From Natronosalvus rutilus (lineage in GTDB: Archaea; Halobacteriota; Halobacteria; Halobacteriales; Natrialbaceae), in the NCBI RefSeq assembly GCF_024204665.1, contig NZ_CP100355.1, positions 806,001-870,000 of the forward strand: DNA of 64,000 bases, given 5' to 3'. The position numbers were made by a program, and so were the translations under genes. The notes below the pieces were generated by a model. It had not been told where the DNA came from. It saw nothing but the letters and a program-made list of their open reading frames with translations, and made no database searches. Positions 8,438 through 16,949 of the stretch are shown piece by piece. Positions within the stretch are counted from its first letter, which is position 1, and the number at the start of each line of letters is the position of its first letter.

Positions 8438-9205
8438 ATGCGCGAGTTACTCGAGGCCGTGGCCGCGGGGGAGTGTTCGCCCGCTGAGGCCGAGGCCAAG
8501 CTCAATGGGTACGTCACGGAAGAGGCGGGCCGCTTCGACGCCGCTAGAGACACCCGACGGGGGATCCCCGAGGCGATCCTTGCGGAGGGAAAGACGCCGG
8601 AACAGGTCGCGAGCCTGGCGACGACCGCCCTCGAGACCACGGGGCGGGCGCTCGTGACCCGACTCGAGGACACTCACTTCGCCGCGCTTGAGGAACGCCT
8701 GGAGGAAACCGTCCCGGATGCCGCGGTCGACCGTCGGGGAGCGACCCTCCTCGCGACCGCGGCGGACCACGACCGGCCGGCCCTCGAGGCGACCGTGGCC
8801 ATCGTCACCGCGGGCACGGTCGACGGCCCGGTCGCCGACGAAGCCGCCCTGATCTGTGTCGACGCCGGCCTCGCGGTCGACCGGATCGACGACGTGGGCG
8901 TCGCCGCACTCACCCGACTGATAGACCAGGTCGAGCGACTACGCGCGGCCGACGTGGCGATTGTCGCGGCCGGCCGCGAGGGGGCACTCCCGACCGTCGT
9001 TGCAGGCCTCATCGACACTCCCGTAATCGGCGTGCCGGTCTCGAGCGGTTACGGCCACGGCGGCGACGGCGAGGCCGCCCTGGCGGGGATGCTCCAGTCG
9101 TGTACCGTCCTCTCAGTCGTGAACGTCGACGCCGGCTTCGTCGCCGGCGCTCAGGCGACGCTGATCGCTCGAGCGATCGACGGCGCCCGAACCAGCGGGT
9201 CGTAA
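8438..9205 (+). CDS. larB: LarB-like nickel-pincer cofactor biosynthesis protein (AIR carboxylase family)
   Basis: LarB carboxylates and hydrolyses nicotinate adenine dinucleotide in making the nickel-pincer cofactor of lactate racemase. The 255-residue protein has a helical N-terminal part (MRELLEAVAAGECSPAEAEA) and a C-terminal PurE-like domain with VAIVTAGTVDGPVADEAAL (about 130-148), AAGREGALPTVVAGL and the SSGYGHGG loop. The ATG at 8438 gives the family N-terminus; an ATG at 8375 would add 21 poorly conserved residues. No larC or larE is in the window, so the cofactor target cannot be inferred here. Confidence 0.88.
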   Translation: MRELLEAVAAGECSPAEAEAKLNGYVTEEAGRFDAARDTRRGIPEAILAEGKTPEQVASLATTALETTGRALVTRLEDTHFAALEERLEETVPDAAVDRRGATLLATAADHDRPALEATVAIVTAGTVDGPVADEAALICVDAGLAVDRIDDVGVAALTRLIDQVERLRAADVAIVAAGREGALPTVVAGLIDTPVIGVPVSSGYGHGGDGEAALAGMLQSCTVLSVVNVDAGFVAGAQATLIARAIDGARTSGS

Positions 9206-9292
9206 GTCGCAGTAACGAAAGATAACATTTCTTTCTGTAAAAACTTGGCAGCGTTTGGCAAAGGCTATTTATCGATCGGGCACTAATTCGAG

Positions 9293-9466
9293 ATGCCGGC
9301 ATCGTCCCGGCATACCATGCCAACGTGTACCCACTGCGGCGCGCACGTCTCCGAGCGCTTCGCACGCGTCTTCGCCGACGAAGACGGGAAGATCCACGCG
9401 TGTATCAGCTGTTCGGCCAACGCTGGGATCGCGGAAGCGGCGAGAGAGCGCGCCACCAGTTCCTGA
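9293..9466 (+). CDS. Small zinc-ribbon protein (DUF7563-like)
   Basis: A 57-residue haloarchaeal mini-protein: two CxxC pairs (Cys12/Cys15 in TCTHCGAHV, Cys38/Cys41 in ACISCS) that should bind one zinc. A TATA-like TATTTAT about 25 bases upstream supports a leaderless start at ATG 9293; a second ATG at 9317 gives a 49-residue version beginning directly at the zinc ribbon. Such proteins are common in halophiles; function unknown. Confidence 0.8.
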   Translation: MPASSRHTMPTCTHCGAHVSERFARVFADEDGKIHACISCSANAGIAEAARERATSS

Positions 9467-9550
9467 GCGGCAAGCCCAGACGAACACCGGCGGACCCCAC
9501 GCCGTAGCGAGGCTTTTTGATATCGCCCACCTTACTGATCGGCGAGTTCG

Positions 9551-9817
9551 ATGACCGAGCGACATACGGTGTACGTCCTCGAGTGCTCTGACGGCAGCCT
9601 CTACACCGGCTACACGACCGACCTCGAGCGACGCGTCGACGAGCACAACGCGGGAACGGGCGCGAAGTACACCCGCGGTCGCGGCCCCGTCGAGGTCGTC
9701 CACGTGGAACGCTACACCTCGAAGTCGACCGCGATGAGCAGGGAGTACGAAATCAAGCAGTTCGCCCGCTCGCGAAAGGAGCGGTTGGTCGGCCTCGAGG
9801 GTGAACAAGTCGAGTAG
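9551..9817 (+). CDS. GIY-YIG domain nuclease-like protein (UPF0213)
   Basis: An 88-residue stand-alone GIY-YIG domain: the GIY and YIG elements appear as YVLECSDGSLYTGYT (residues 8-22), followed by the conserved Arg in ERRVDEHN and the AKYTRGRGPVEVV strand. A Glu near residue 66 (SREYEIK) occupies the metal-ligand position. This is the YhbQ/UPF0213 type, suspected of acting on DNA structures but without a settled role. Confidence 0.93.
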   Translation: MTERHTVYVLECSDGSLYTGYTTDLERRVDEHNAGTGAKYTRGRGPVEVVHVERYTSKSTAMSREYEIKQFARSRKERLVGLEGEQVE

Positions 9818-10051
9818 GGTGAGTATATCGAGTAAAGCGAGTAGGGCAAATAGGGCGAGAACGGCGTCGAAAAGCAATCCGTTTCTGACCGAACGACTGG
9901 TTTCCGTCCTGGACGCTCCGGTGTGCGTGTACAGAATTTCCGTCGAAAACCGTTAACTCACTCGCCAGGGTACAAACAATGGTGTCTGGTAACAGTCAAC
10001 ACGATTCCAGACGCCAGTTACCGCTCGAACCACACGAGCGAGAGGGGGACC

Positions 10052-10462
10052 ATGGCAACAGAAACACACGCACACGACGACACGAGGAGCGACATCGAGG
10101 AGACGCTCGGCATCGTTCCGGGCTTTCTCGATACGCTCCCGGAGGAGGCCCTCGACAACGAGTGGCCCACCATGAAGCGTTTCCTCTTCGGCGAGACGGC
10201 ACTCGACCCGAAGACGCGCGAACTGGTCGGCCTCGCGGTGGCGGCCGCCATCGGCTGTGAGTACTGCCGGCACTTCCACCGGGGGGTGGCACAGCTTCAC
10301 GGCGCGACCGAGGCAGAACTCGCGGAACTGTCGTTCCTCGCGAGTTACACGCCGCGATACAGCGCGATGATCCAGGCACAGGACTACGATCTCGAGACCT
10401 TCTACGGGGAGGCCGAGCAAATCGCCGCCCACGTCCAGGAAGGGGCGGCTGGCGACGACTGA
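10052..10462 (+). CDS. Carboxymuconolactone decarboxylase / AhpD-like protein
   Basis: A 136-residue helical protein with the AhpD-fold redox motif CEYCRHFHRG (CxxC plus His, about residues 69-78), expected to reduce peroxides or act as a disulfide reductase. The start at ATG 10052 follows a purine-rich GAGAGGGGG, an unusually clear Shine-Dalgarno for this genome. Followed 32 bases downstream by the DUF1059 gene, probably in the same transcript. Confidence 0.9.
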   Translation: MATETHAHDDTRSDIEETLGIVPGFLDTLPEEALDNEWPTMKRFLFGETALDPKTRELVGLAVAAAIGCEYCRHFHRGVAQLHGATEAELAELSFLASYTPRYSAMIQAQDYDLETFYGEAEQIAAHVQEGAAGDD

Positions 10463-10494
10463 CGGAGGCGACTGACGGCAACGAACAAACACAC

Positions 10495-10668
10495 ATGGCA
10501 ACAGCACACAAACTCGACTGCGAATCGGCGGCAAACGACTGCCGATTCGTCGTCCAGTCCGAAGACGAGGGAGAAGCGATCGAACTGGCGAAAAATCACA
10601 TGAAAGAGGTCCACGGGAAGGACTACACGGACGAGGAACTGCAGACCGAATACTTGCAATCGGTCTGA
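10495..10668 (+). CDS. DUF1059 family small protein
   Basis: A 57-residue protein (MATAHKLDCESAANDCRF...) with two cysteines in the first 16 residues and the typical DUF1059 helix EAIELAKNHMKEVHGKDYTDEEL. The first residues (MAT) and spacing mirror the preceding AhpD-like gene, suggesting co-expression. Function unknown. Confidence 0.88.
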   Translation: MATAHKLDCESAANDCRFVVQSEDEGEAIELAKNHMKEVHGKDYTDEELQTEYLQSV

Positions 10669-10695
10669 GTGCCGCCCGGCGATTCGGTTTTTTGA

Positions 10696-11337
10696 TCAGT
10701 CGCTGGTACTCGAGCCCGAACTCGACTCTGCACCTGCACCCGAACCCGAACTCGAGTCCGACGCCCGTGGCGTCGTCACCTCGGGTGAGATGAACGCGTA
10801 CTCAACCAGCAACCGGCCGAGTTTCTCGACGCGCTCTTCGAGGTCGGGGTCGACGAACGCCCGGCCGTCGATGGCGTCCGGGTCGGCTTCGAACTGACTG
10901 GACGCGTTCCGGATGCCGACCTGGTGTGGGAGGACCCAGCCGTGAACGCCCCGGACGGTGATCCGGAGGTGGTCCAGGGTCGACCCGTAGGTTCCGCCGC
11001 CGGCGGTCGCCAGCAGGCCGACGGTGGTGTCCTCGTACTCGTCCCAGCCGCAGTAGTCGTGGAAGTTCTTCAGGGCCCCGGAGTACGATCCGTGGTAGAC
11101 GGGGGTCCCGAGGACGACCGCGTCTGCGTCGCGGACGATCCGCTTCGCGGCGGCCCCGTCTCCCTGGCCGTCGATATCGGGGTCGTAGACGGGGAGGTCG
11201 TACTCGCGGAGGTCGAGCAGCGTCGTTTCAGCGCCGGCGTCGGCCGCCGCCTGGAGGACGTACTGGAGGGCCGTCCGAGTCGTACTTTCCTCGCGGAGAC
11301 TCCCCGAGACGGCGACGACGTGTGGAGCGGCATCCAT
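10696..11337 (-). CDS. NADPH-dependent FMN reductase
   Basis: A flavodoxin-like quinone or flavin reductase of 213 residues: the FMN phosphate loop VSGSLREEST (about 10-19), GTPVYHGSYSGALKNFHDY (about 79-97) and the glycine loop ATAGGGTYG (about 110-118) are present. The last 25 residues are a low-complexity Ser/Gly tail. Converges with the DUF1059 gene, 27 bases apart. Confidence 0.92.
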   Translation of the reverse strand: MDAAPHVVAVSGSLREESTTRTALQYVLQAAADAGAETTLLDLREYDLPVYDPDIDGQGDGAAAKRIVRDADAVVLGTPVYHGSYSGALKNFHDYCGWDEYEDTTVGLLATAGGGTYGSTLDHLRITVRGVHGWVLPHQVGIRNASSQFEADPDAIDGRAFVDPDLEERVEKLGRLLVEYAFISPEVTTPRASDSSSGSGAGAESSSGSSTSD

Positions 11338-11414
11338 ACGCGCTCTACCGGGCCGCGCGGTAAAACGGCCTCGATACAGCCAGTTGTTACTTCTTCCGGC
11401 CGTGTCTCGGATCG

Positions 11415-11486
11415 ATCGCGGTTCGAACGCGTCCTGGAATGACCGTGGTTCGACGGTGTCTCAAAACGACTGCGGTTCGATGCTCG
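11415..11486. repeat. 27-base imperfect tandem repeat, about 2.7 copies
   Basis: Units begin at 11415, 11442 and 11469 with exactly 27-base period. Each carries the core GGTTCGA preceded by A-Y-Y-G-Y-G, and the units differ by up to about a third of positions. The repeat lies 100-170 bases before the phosphohexomutase start, where an upstream regulatory array could sit, but no regulator is known to me. Confidence 0.6.
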
Positions 11487-11582
11487 AGCCCGTCAGTCCT
11501 GGACTACCCGGACACCGCGGCGTCACCGTCGCCCTCGTGTGCGTGCGTCGGTTTTTTCGACCAGGGCGACGACGGTCCGCGT

Positions 11583-13025
11583 ATGGCTCCGGAGACGGAA
11601 ACGGACGCGACGGCGGCTGACGACAGGGCAGCGATTTCCTTCGGCACCGACGGCTGGCGAGCCACGCTCGAGGAGTTCACCTCACCGCGCGTGCGGATGG
11701 TCGCCCAGGCCATCGCGACGACGCTCCGCGAGGAGGGGAAGACGGCGCCGGTCGTCGTCGGATACGACGCCCGCGAGACCTCCCGCGGGTTCGCCGAGGA
11801 GGTCAGCCGCGTCCTGTGTGCCAACGGTTTCGACGTCCTGTTGAGCGACCGCGACCGGCCGACGCCGCTGTGTGCCCACGCGGTCGTCGACCGGAACCTC
11901 TCGGCGGCGGTCGTGATCACGGCCTCGCATAACCCGCCGTCGTACAACGGCATCAAGTTCATTCCCGACGACGGCGCTCCGGCGCTCCCCCCGGTTATGG
12001 ACGCCATCGCGGACTCGCTCGCCGTCCCCGATCCACTGCTCGAGGCGGAACACGGTTCGGTTCGCGAGGTCGACTTCGTCGACGCACATGCCGAGGCCTG
12101 TCTCGAGGTCGTTCGCTCGGTCACCGGAGGTCTCGACCCCGAAGACGCACTCGAGGGACTGCCCATCGCCTACGACGCGATGCACGGCAGCGGCCGGGGG
12201 ACGACCGACGCCCTCCTCGAGCGCGTCGGAGCGAGCGTCGAGCGCCTTCGGTGTACTCGCGACCCCGAGTTCGGCGGTGGCTCGCCGGAACCCTCAGCGG
12301 AGAACCTCGAGGAACTGGTCGAAGCGGTCGCGAACGGCGAGTCGGCACTCGGGATCGCCAACGACGGCGACGCCGACCGCGTGGCGGTCGTTACGCCCGA
12401 CCGCGGCCTCCTCGACGAGAACCTCTTCTTCGCCGCGCTCTACGACTTCCTGCTCGAGTCGAACGACGGGCCGGCGATTCGGACGGTGTCGACGACCTTC
12501 CTGATCGACCGGATCGCCGAGGCCCACGGCGAGTCGGTCCATGAGGTGCCCGTCGGCTTCAAGTGGGTCGCCGAGGCGATGGCCGATCACGACGCCTTCG
12601 TCGGCGGCGAGGAGTCGGGCGGGTTCACCGTCCGCGGCCACGTCCGCGAGAAAGACGGTGTGCTGATGGGCCTGCTCGCGGCCGTCGTGCATGCTGCGGA
12701 ACCGATCGACGACCGAGTCGACCGCCTGCTCGAGACCCACGGCGACGTCACCCAAGGAAAGATCAGCGTCGCCTGTCCCGACGACGAGAAGGCCGCCGTT
12801 CTGGCGGCGCTCGAGGACGAAATCCCCGACGCGGTCGCGGGGACGCCGGTCGTGACCGTCAACACGGCCGACGGGTTCAAACTGACCCTCGAGGACGGCT
12901 CCTGGGTACTCGTCCGCCCGAGCGGGACCGAACCGGTCCTGCGCGTCTACGCCGAGGCCGAGCGCGACGAGCGCGTCCAAGATCTGCTCGAGGCAGGTGA
13001 GGAGTTGCTCGAGCCGCTCGTCTGA
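11583..13025 (+). CDS. Phosphoglucomutase/phosphomannomutase
   Basis: A second alpha-D-phosphohexomutase in this window, 480 residues, not close to GlmM in sequence. Motifs: FGTDGWR near residue 20, phosphoserine loop TASHNPPS (about 114-121), DGDADR metal loop (about 260-265), sugar loop GGEESGG (about 341-347), and RPSGTEP (about 444-450). This arrangement and length fit haloarchaeal phosphoglucomutase or phosphomannomutase; substrate cannot be fixed from sequence. The start ATG 11583 (MAPETETD) is acidic and haloarchaea-like; the longer frame from 11439 is not. Confidence 0.92.
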   Translation: MAPETETDATAADDRAAISFGTDGWRATLEEFTSPRVRMVAQAIATTLREEGKTAPVVVGYDARETSRGFAEEVSRVLCANGFDVLLSDRDRPTPLCAHAVVDRNLSAAVVITASHNPPSYNGIKFIPDDGAPALPPVMDAIADSLAVPDPLLEAEHGSVREVDFVDAHAEACLEVVRSVTGGLDPEDALEGLPIAYDAMHGSGRGTTDALLERVGASVERLRCTRDPEFGGGSPEPSAENLEELVEAVANGESALGIANDGDADRVAVVTPDRGLLDENLFFAALYDFLLESNDGPAIRTVSTTFLIDRIAEAHGESVHEVPVGFKWVAEAMADHDAFVGGEESGGFTVRGHVREKDGVLMGLLAAVVHAAEPIDDRVDRLLETHGDVTQGKISVACPDDEKAAVLAALEDEIPDAVAGTPVVTVNTADGFKLTLEDGSWVLVRPSGTEPVLRVYAEAERDERVQDLLEAGEELLEPLV

Positions 13026-13139
13026 AGCGGTGCGCGAACGTCCTCTCTCCTTCGGTAATCGTTCTCTTCCCCCGGTAACCGTCCCCTTACGACGCGATTC
13101 GGGGCCAAGGTTTTTGCGACCAGTCGTGGCCCGTAGCCC

Positions 13140-13391
13140 ATGGCCGACACGACGACCTACAAGGACGAACTCACGAGAGAGGAAGTAGCTGACCGGCTGC
13201 AGGAACTCGCCCGAGAAATCCGAAGCGGTGGCGACGCCAACATCTCCGTCGGGAATAAGGTGGTGACGCTCTCGCCGGACGCCCAGGTCACCTACGACCT
13301 CGAGGTTGAGGAGCGTTCCCCGATGCTCGGCGGCCGCCGCGAAGAGATCGATCTGACGCTGGCCTGGGGCGTAAAGAAGGAAAAGGAGTGA
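13140..13391 (+). CDS. Amphi-Trp domain protein
   Basis: An 83-residue protein with the whole amphi-Trp domain: ELTREEVADRLQELAREIRSGGD helix, then strands ending LTLAWGVKKEKE with the hallmark Trp. The family is common in halophilic archaea and of unknown function, possibly membrane-surface associated. Preceded by a T-rich promoter-like GGTTTTTGCG about 30 bases upstream. Confidence 0.9.
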   Translation: MADTTTYKDELTREEVADRLQELAREIRSGGDANISVGNKVVTLSPDAQVTYDLEVEERSPMLGGRREEIDLTLAWGVKKEKE

Positions 13392-13457
13392 GCGTCTCGA
13401 GCCCGGGGTTGCTCTCGCCGGGCCGACGATTATCCCTCGAGAACCCGTTCATCCGCT

Positions 13458-13820
13458 ATGGCGAAACACGACACCGAAGACGCGGCCTACATGGAGTTGA
13501 CGCCAGATAGCTGGCACCAGCACGACGGCGTCTACGCGATCGACTGCCCGGAGTGTGGATCGATGGCGTCGCTCTCGAACGTCATCGAGCACAACCGGTG
13601 TAACGGGTTCCTCGCTCGCCACTCCGAGGGCGATTCGGAGGGGACGGACTGTACGGCGAAGCTGTGGTTCGAACTGGGCTACACCGAGGAACCACCGTCC
13701 TCGGACGAGAGCGCGACCGAGTCGACCGCGACCACGACGGCGGAGGACGACGACGTCGAGGACAAGCACGACAGTCCGGCGGGCACCGACGGGACGGTCG
13801 ACGAGTCCCAGCGCGGGTGA
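13458..13820 (+). CDS. Haloarchaeal protein with a Cys-rich N-terminal domain
   Basis: A 120-residue protein. Residues 1-75 form a compact domain with CPECG (about 30-34), Cys48 and Cys65, enough for a zinc site. Residues 76-120 are a disordered Ser/Thr/Asp tail. It sits 66 bases after the amphi-Trp gene on the same strand. I do not recognise the family. Confidence 0.75.
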   Translation: MAKHDTEDAAYMELTPDSWHQHDGVYAIDCPECGSMASLSNVIEHNRCNGFLARHSEGDSEGTDCTAKLWFELGYTEEPPSSDESATESTATTTAEDDDVEDKHDSPAGTDGTVDESQRG

Positions 13821-13974
13821 GCGACGAGCCGTCGTCGCTGGAGGGGCCAGGGCTCTCCTCGAGTTATCCGAAACGGTCGGTCGTCTCGGGCCAGATAGAC
13901 CGACCTCTTGTCCCGAGTGACCTCTACCGCACCATTCGCGCACCGTTCGCGCTCAATTCACGCTGGGTTCGCCC

Positions 13975-14634
13975 TCACTCGCCTCGAGCCAACCGCGTCC
14001 CGATCTTTTCGGGAAGCCCCGCCTCGGCCACGGCCTGCTGGACGCGCTCGACGTCGTAGGCGACGCGACGCGTTTCTACCTCGAGCGCGTCGAGGTCCAG
14101 GACGGCGTACGCTGCCCGGGGGTCGCCGTCGCGCGGCTGACCGACGCTACCCGGATTCACGACCACGCCCTCGGCGTAGCGTTCGACGTGCTGGACGTGG
14201 GTGTGACCGAGCACCAGCACCGACTCGTCCTCGAGCAACCGCGGCGAGAAGTCTCGCGGGTAGGTGTACCGGTCGGGATCCGCAGGGTGGCCGTGGACGA
14301 TTTTCACCTGGTCGTCGAACGCTAGGCGCTCGTCGGGCAACGAGGCGAGCCACTCCCGCTGGTCGTCGGTCAGGCGTTCGCGGGCGAGTTCGACGCCCGC
14401 CGCGGCCATCGCGTTGAACCGAAACGTCGTCTCTCGGGCGACCGCCCGGTCGTGGTTCCCCATCACCGTCGGCACCTTGAGGTCCCGCAGCCGGTCGACG
14501 CACTCGGCCGGCCAGGGATTGTAGCCCACGACGTCGCCCGCACAGACCAGCGCGTCGACGTCGGGGAGGTCCGCGAGGACGGCCTCGAGCGCCGGGAGGT
14601 TCCCGTGCACATCAGAGCAAAGTCCAATCCGCAT
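13975..14634 (-). CDS. Metallophosphoesterase (YfcE/MJ0936-like)
   Basis: A 219-residue calcineurin-like phosphoesterase: CSDVHGNLPALEAV (residues 6-19), AGDVVGYNPWP (about 33-43), MGNHDRA (about 59-65), IVHGHP (about 112-117) and LGHTHVQ (about 142-148) supply the two-metal site. This is the small single-domain type that hydrolyses phosphodiesters or nucleotides. The start at ATG 14634 (MRIGLCSD) is the canonical one. Confidence 0.93.
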   Translation of the reverse strand: MRIGLCSDVHGNLPALEAVLADLPDVDALVCAGDVVGYNPWPAECVDRLRDLKVPTVMGNHDRAVARETTFRFNAMAAAGVELARERLTDDQREWLASLPDERLAFDDQVKIVHGHPADPDRYTYPRDFSPRLLEDESVLVLGHTHVQHVERYAEGVVVNPGSVGQPRDGDPRAAYAVLDLDALEVETRRVAYDVERVQQAVAEAGLPEKIGTRLARGE

Positions 14635-14786
14635 AGCTGTCACTATTGACGTGAGATACATGTATGTGCGGGCGAGCGAACGTTCTGGACGAAACCAGCC
14701 ACAACGGTTATGTCGCGGGTGTCAATGGCCAGAACAGTAATGAGCGGGGCCCGTGACCCTTCGTGTAACGTCGACTCGACGCCACC

Positions 14787-15515
14787 ATGGAACCGAGTAT
14801 CCCCGAATCGATCGAGGCACCGTCGAACGTGCTCCTCGTTCACGAAACGAACCAGCCAGTAGACGCCTGCCACGACCTCTGTCAGTCGTGTTCGGAGGTC
14901 GCCGAGTTGCGCGTCTCGTTCGCCGGGGCCCAGACGGACTGTCGGCCGACGGCCAGCGACGGTCCGGCAAAACTCGGCATCATCTCCGTGGGCGACGTCC
15001 TACGAGCAGCCGAGGCTACCACGGGGCCGGATTACTCCGCCCCGTTCGTCGTCGATGCGATCGACGACCCGACCGATCTGTCGGCCCTCGGCGTCACGAT
15101 CAGCGAATTCTGCGAGCAGTGGTGCGAGCAGTACCACGTCCGGATCTGCTTTCACTCCCTGGACATGCTCCTGCGCTACGCCCCGCCGAAGCAGGTGTTT
15201 CACTTCGTCTACGTCCTCACCGAACGACTCTCGAGCGTCGACGCGATCGCTCACTTCCACCTCGACCCGACGGCACACGAGGACCGCATCGTCGCGACGT
15301 TCGGTTCGATTTTCGACGAGGTGGTCGTCGACGAGAGCGTCCAGGACGACCTGCCGGAAGCGACCGACGAGGACGTTGCGGCGTTGCTGTCGAACTGGGA
15401 CAACGATGACGCGGACGAAGAGGACGATGACGAGTACGAGACCTGGCCGACGGTCAACCCGGCCGACTTCGACGAAGCGACCGACGACGACGTCGCTCGC
15501 GTGCTCGAGAACTGA
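14787..15515 (+). CDS. DUF7504 family protein (degenerate RecA/KaiC-like)
   Basis: A 242-residue haloarchaeal protein. It resembles a RecA-fold domain without a Walker A: NVLLVHETN near 14, KLGIISVGDVLRAA near 64, the ITISEFCEQW segment, VRICFHSLDMLLRYA near 118, and the DAIAHFHLDPTAHED motif near 156. The C-terminal 50 residues are acidic with two repeats of the form ATDEDVA. Relatives often sit with signalling or winged-helix proteins; no such partner is adjacent here. Confidence 0.82.
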   Translation: MEPSIPESIEAPSNVLLVHETNQPVDACHDLCQSCSEVAELRVSFAGAQTDCRPTASDGPAKLGIISVGDVLRAAEATTGPDYSAPFVVDAIDDPTDLSALGVTISEFCEQWCEQYHVRICFHSLDMLLRYAPPKQVFHFVYVLTERLSSVDAIAHFHLDPTAHEDRIVATFGSIFDEVVVDESVQDDLPEATDEDVAALLSNWDNDDADEEDDDEYETWPTVNPADFDEATDDDVARVLEN

Positions 15516-15580
15516 TTTTTCCTATCCGGTTCGTCGCTCGAAGCAACACTCGAGCGGCGACTACGTCGTCTCGAGGCGCC

Positions 15581-15874
15581 CTAGACGAACGCGCCGCCGG
15601 TAATCGACAGCAACACGATTAGTAGCGCTCCGGGGACCCCGCCGAGGGCGACGATCACGAGGACGATCGGGGTGATGGTAATCTCGAAGACGAACAGCCA
15701 CTGCACGGCCAGGAGGACGAGCAACCCGGCAACCGCGTTGGCGAAGAGCGGCCGAACGGTGTCGATGAGTCGCGACGCGCCGAAGACGAACGCGAGAGCG
15801 ACGACGAGGATTAGGATCTCGAGGCCGGTGACCATGTCGGCTGACACACCGCCGGAGGTGAAAAGCGCGTCCAT
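15581..15874 (-). CDS. BofA-family small membrane protein
   Basis: A 97-residue membrane protein with three hydrophobic segments (about 18-35, 44-60 and 66-92). The pattern, including the FANAVAGLLVLLAVQWLF stretch and the final Gly-rich segment, fits the pro-sigmaK processing inhibitor BofA-like family found in archaea without sporulation. Role unknown. Its promoter lies between it and tRNA-Pro. Confidence 0.85.
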   Translation of the reverse strand: MDALFTSGGVSADMVTGLEILILVVALAFVFGASRLIDTVRPLFANAVAGLLVLLAVQWLFVFEITITPIVLVIVALGGVPGALLIVLLSITGGAFV

Positions 15875-15919
15875 TCACAAACGAAAGCCTTTACGCACCA
15901 CGCCCAGAAGTACGGACAC

Positions 15920-15992
15920 GGGACCGTGGGTTAGCCTGGTATACTTCGGGCCTTGGGTGCCCGTGACCCCGGTTCAAATCCGGGCGGTCCCA
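15920..15992 (+). tRNA. tRNA-Pro (anticodon TGG)
   Basis: Acceptor GGGACCG pairs with CGGTCCC (15985-15991), discriminator A at 15992. Anticodon stem CGGGC/GCCCG closes the loop CTTGGGT, giving anticodon TGG. The T-arm holds GGTTCAAATCC. CCA is not encoded. The 3' tail is duplicated downstream at 16076-16098. Confidence 0.95.
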
Positions 15993-15999
15993 CTTCTGT

Positions 16000-16098
16000 C
16001 GTCGCGAGCAATCCCGCGAGCGACGCCAACGTGAAAAGCCGGATTTGAACTAGGGAGGAACTCCGCTCCGACCGTGGTTCACAATCCGGGCGGTCCCA
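16000..16098 (+). repeat. tRNA-Pro tail palindrome (copy 1)
   Basis: In order: a hairpin (CGTCGC at 16000-16005 with GCGACG at 16020-16025), an inverted T-arm at 16039-16050 (CCGGATTTGAAC), a short hairpin block, and a direct copy of the tRNA-Pro 3' tail at 16076-16098 (identical to 15971-15992 apart from one extra C). The inverted and direct T-arms could pair into a long hairpin. Equivalent modules lie beside tRNA-Phe and tRNA-Val. Confidence 0.82.
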
Positions 16099-16312
16099 CC
16101 TCTTAATTTGGATCGAGTCATCACACTCCCACTTTCACCTCCACCAGCGTCGGCCCTCAACCGACCGGGGCGGTATTGGTGGCCCTTTCCGTCAAACTCG
16201 TGGCGCCCAGCGAGCCCAGCGGATGCTTCGCCAGGCTAACCCGGAGATGACCTCGAAGTTGTACTCTCTACCACTAGCACTTATAGCGCGAGATGTCGTG
16301 TTATATATTACC

Positions 16313-16708
16313 ATGGGCGACGGACTTGAGTCAGCGTTCGCAGATGCAATACTCAGCGTATGTCGGACGGCAGTCGGGGATGAATTACGAAGTATCACGT
16401 ATTTCACCGAGGATCAGGTTGAGCAAATCTACCTCCGGTCTGATCTCGATCGGACGGCTGATCTCATTGGGTTCGCCGAGTTGGAACGGAACGGCTTTCG
16501 AGCGGACGAGCTATACCGAGATACGCAGTTGGGTGAGTACCAAGCTACTGTTCGAATGTTCGAATACGGGTATCTGACACGCGTTATTCACGACCGCTAT
16601 GGTGCCTGGGTGACGACTGACTCAATGTCGATGGATCGGTTCGAAGAACTCACCACTGCTCTCAAATCGGTCCTGGTAACGCATACGGGTGACACTACTG
16701 AGGAGTGA
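16313..16708 (+). CDS. DUF7522 family protein
   Basis: A 131-residue haloarchaeal protein of the type DELRSITYFTEDQVEQIYLRSDL...LGEYQATVRMFEYGYLTRV, which I recognise as DUF7522; role unknown. TTATAG about 30 bases before ATG 16313 suits a leaderless promoter. Codon use is less GC-biased than neighbours. It is bracketed by two diverged copies of the tRNA-Pro tail module (16000-16098 and 16729-16828), suggesting that it arrived with an integrating element. Confidence 0.82.
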   Translation: MGDGLESAFADAILSVCRTAVGDELRSITYFTEDQVEQIYLRSDLDRTADLIGFAELERNGFRADELYRDTQLGEYQATVRMFEYGYLTRVIHDRYGAWVTTDSMSMDRFEELTTALKSVLVTHTGDTTEE

Positions 16709-16728
16709 GTGACCCTCCTTATTTGGTC

Positions 16729-16828
16729 TCGTCGCGAACAAACCCGCGAACGACGCGGCGTAATGAGTCCGAATTTGAAGGAAGGAGAACGTCCGACCCG
16801 GCCGTAATTCCTGATGGGTGGTCCTGTC
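16729..16828 (+). repeat. Diverged second copy of the tRNA-Pro tail module
   Basis: Aligns along about 100 bases with 16000-16098: GTCGCGAACAAACCCGCGAA corresponds to the first hairpin, GTCCGAATTTGAA to the inverted T-arm, GTCCGACC to the inner block, and GATGGGTGGTCCTGTCC to the decayed tRNA tail. The two copies are in direct orientation, 729 bases apart, with one gene between them. Confidence 0.65.
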
Positions 16829-16949
16829 CTCAACCCGCTAGTGCGAGTTCTCCCTTCACCGGACTACAACGCAATCGATCGTGGACTGATGCGACGATCA
16901 TCACCAGGTGGCGCCCCCTGTGCAACTCCTGTGCCGAGGACGAGTCGCG

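Noticed and set aside
9818-9880. Short GAGTAGGG/AAATAGGG-like repeats after the GIY-YIG gene
   Set aside because: Irregular and too short to distinguish from local purine bias.
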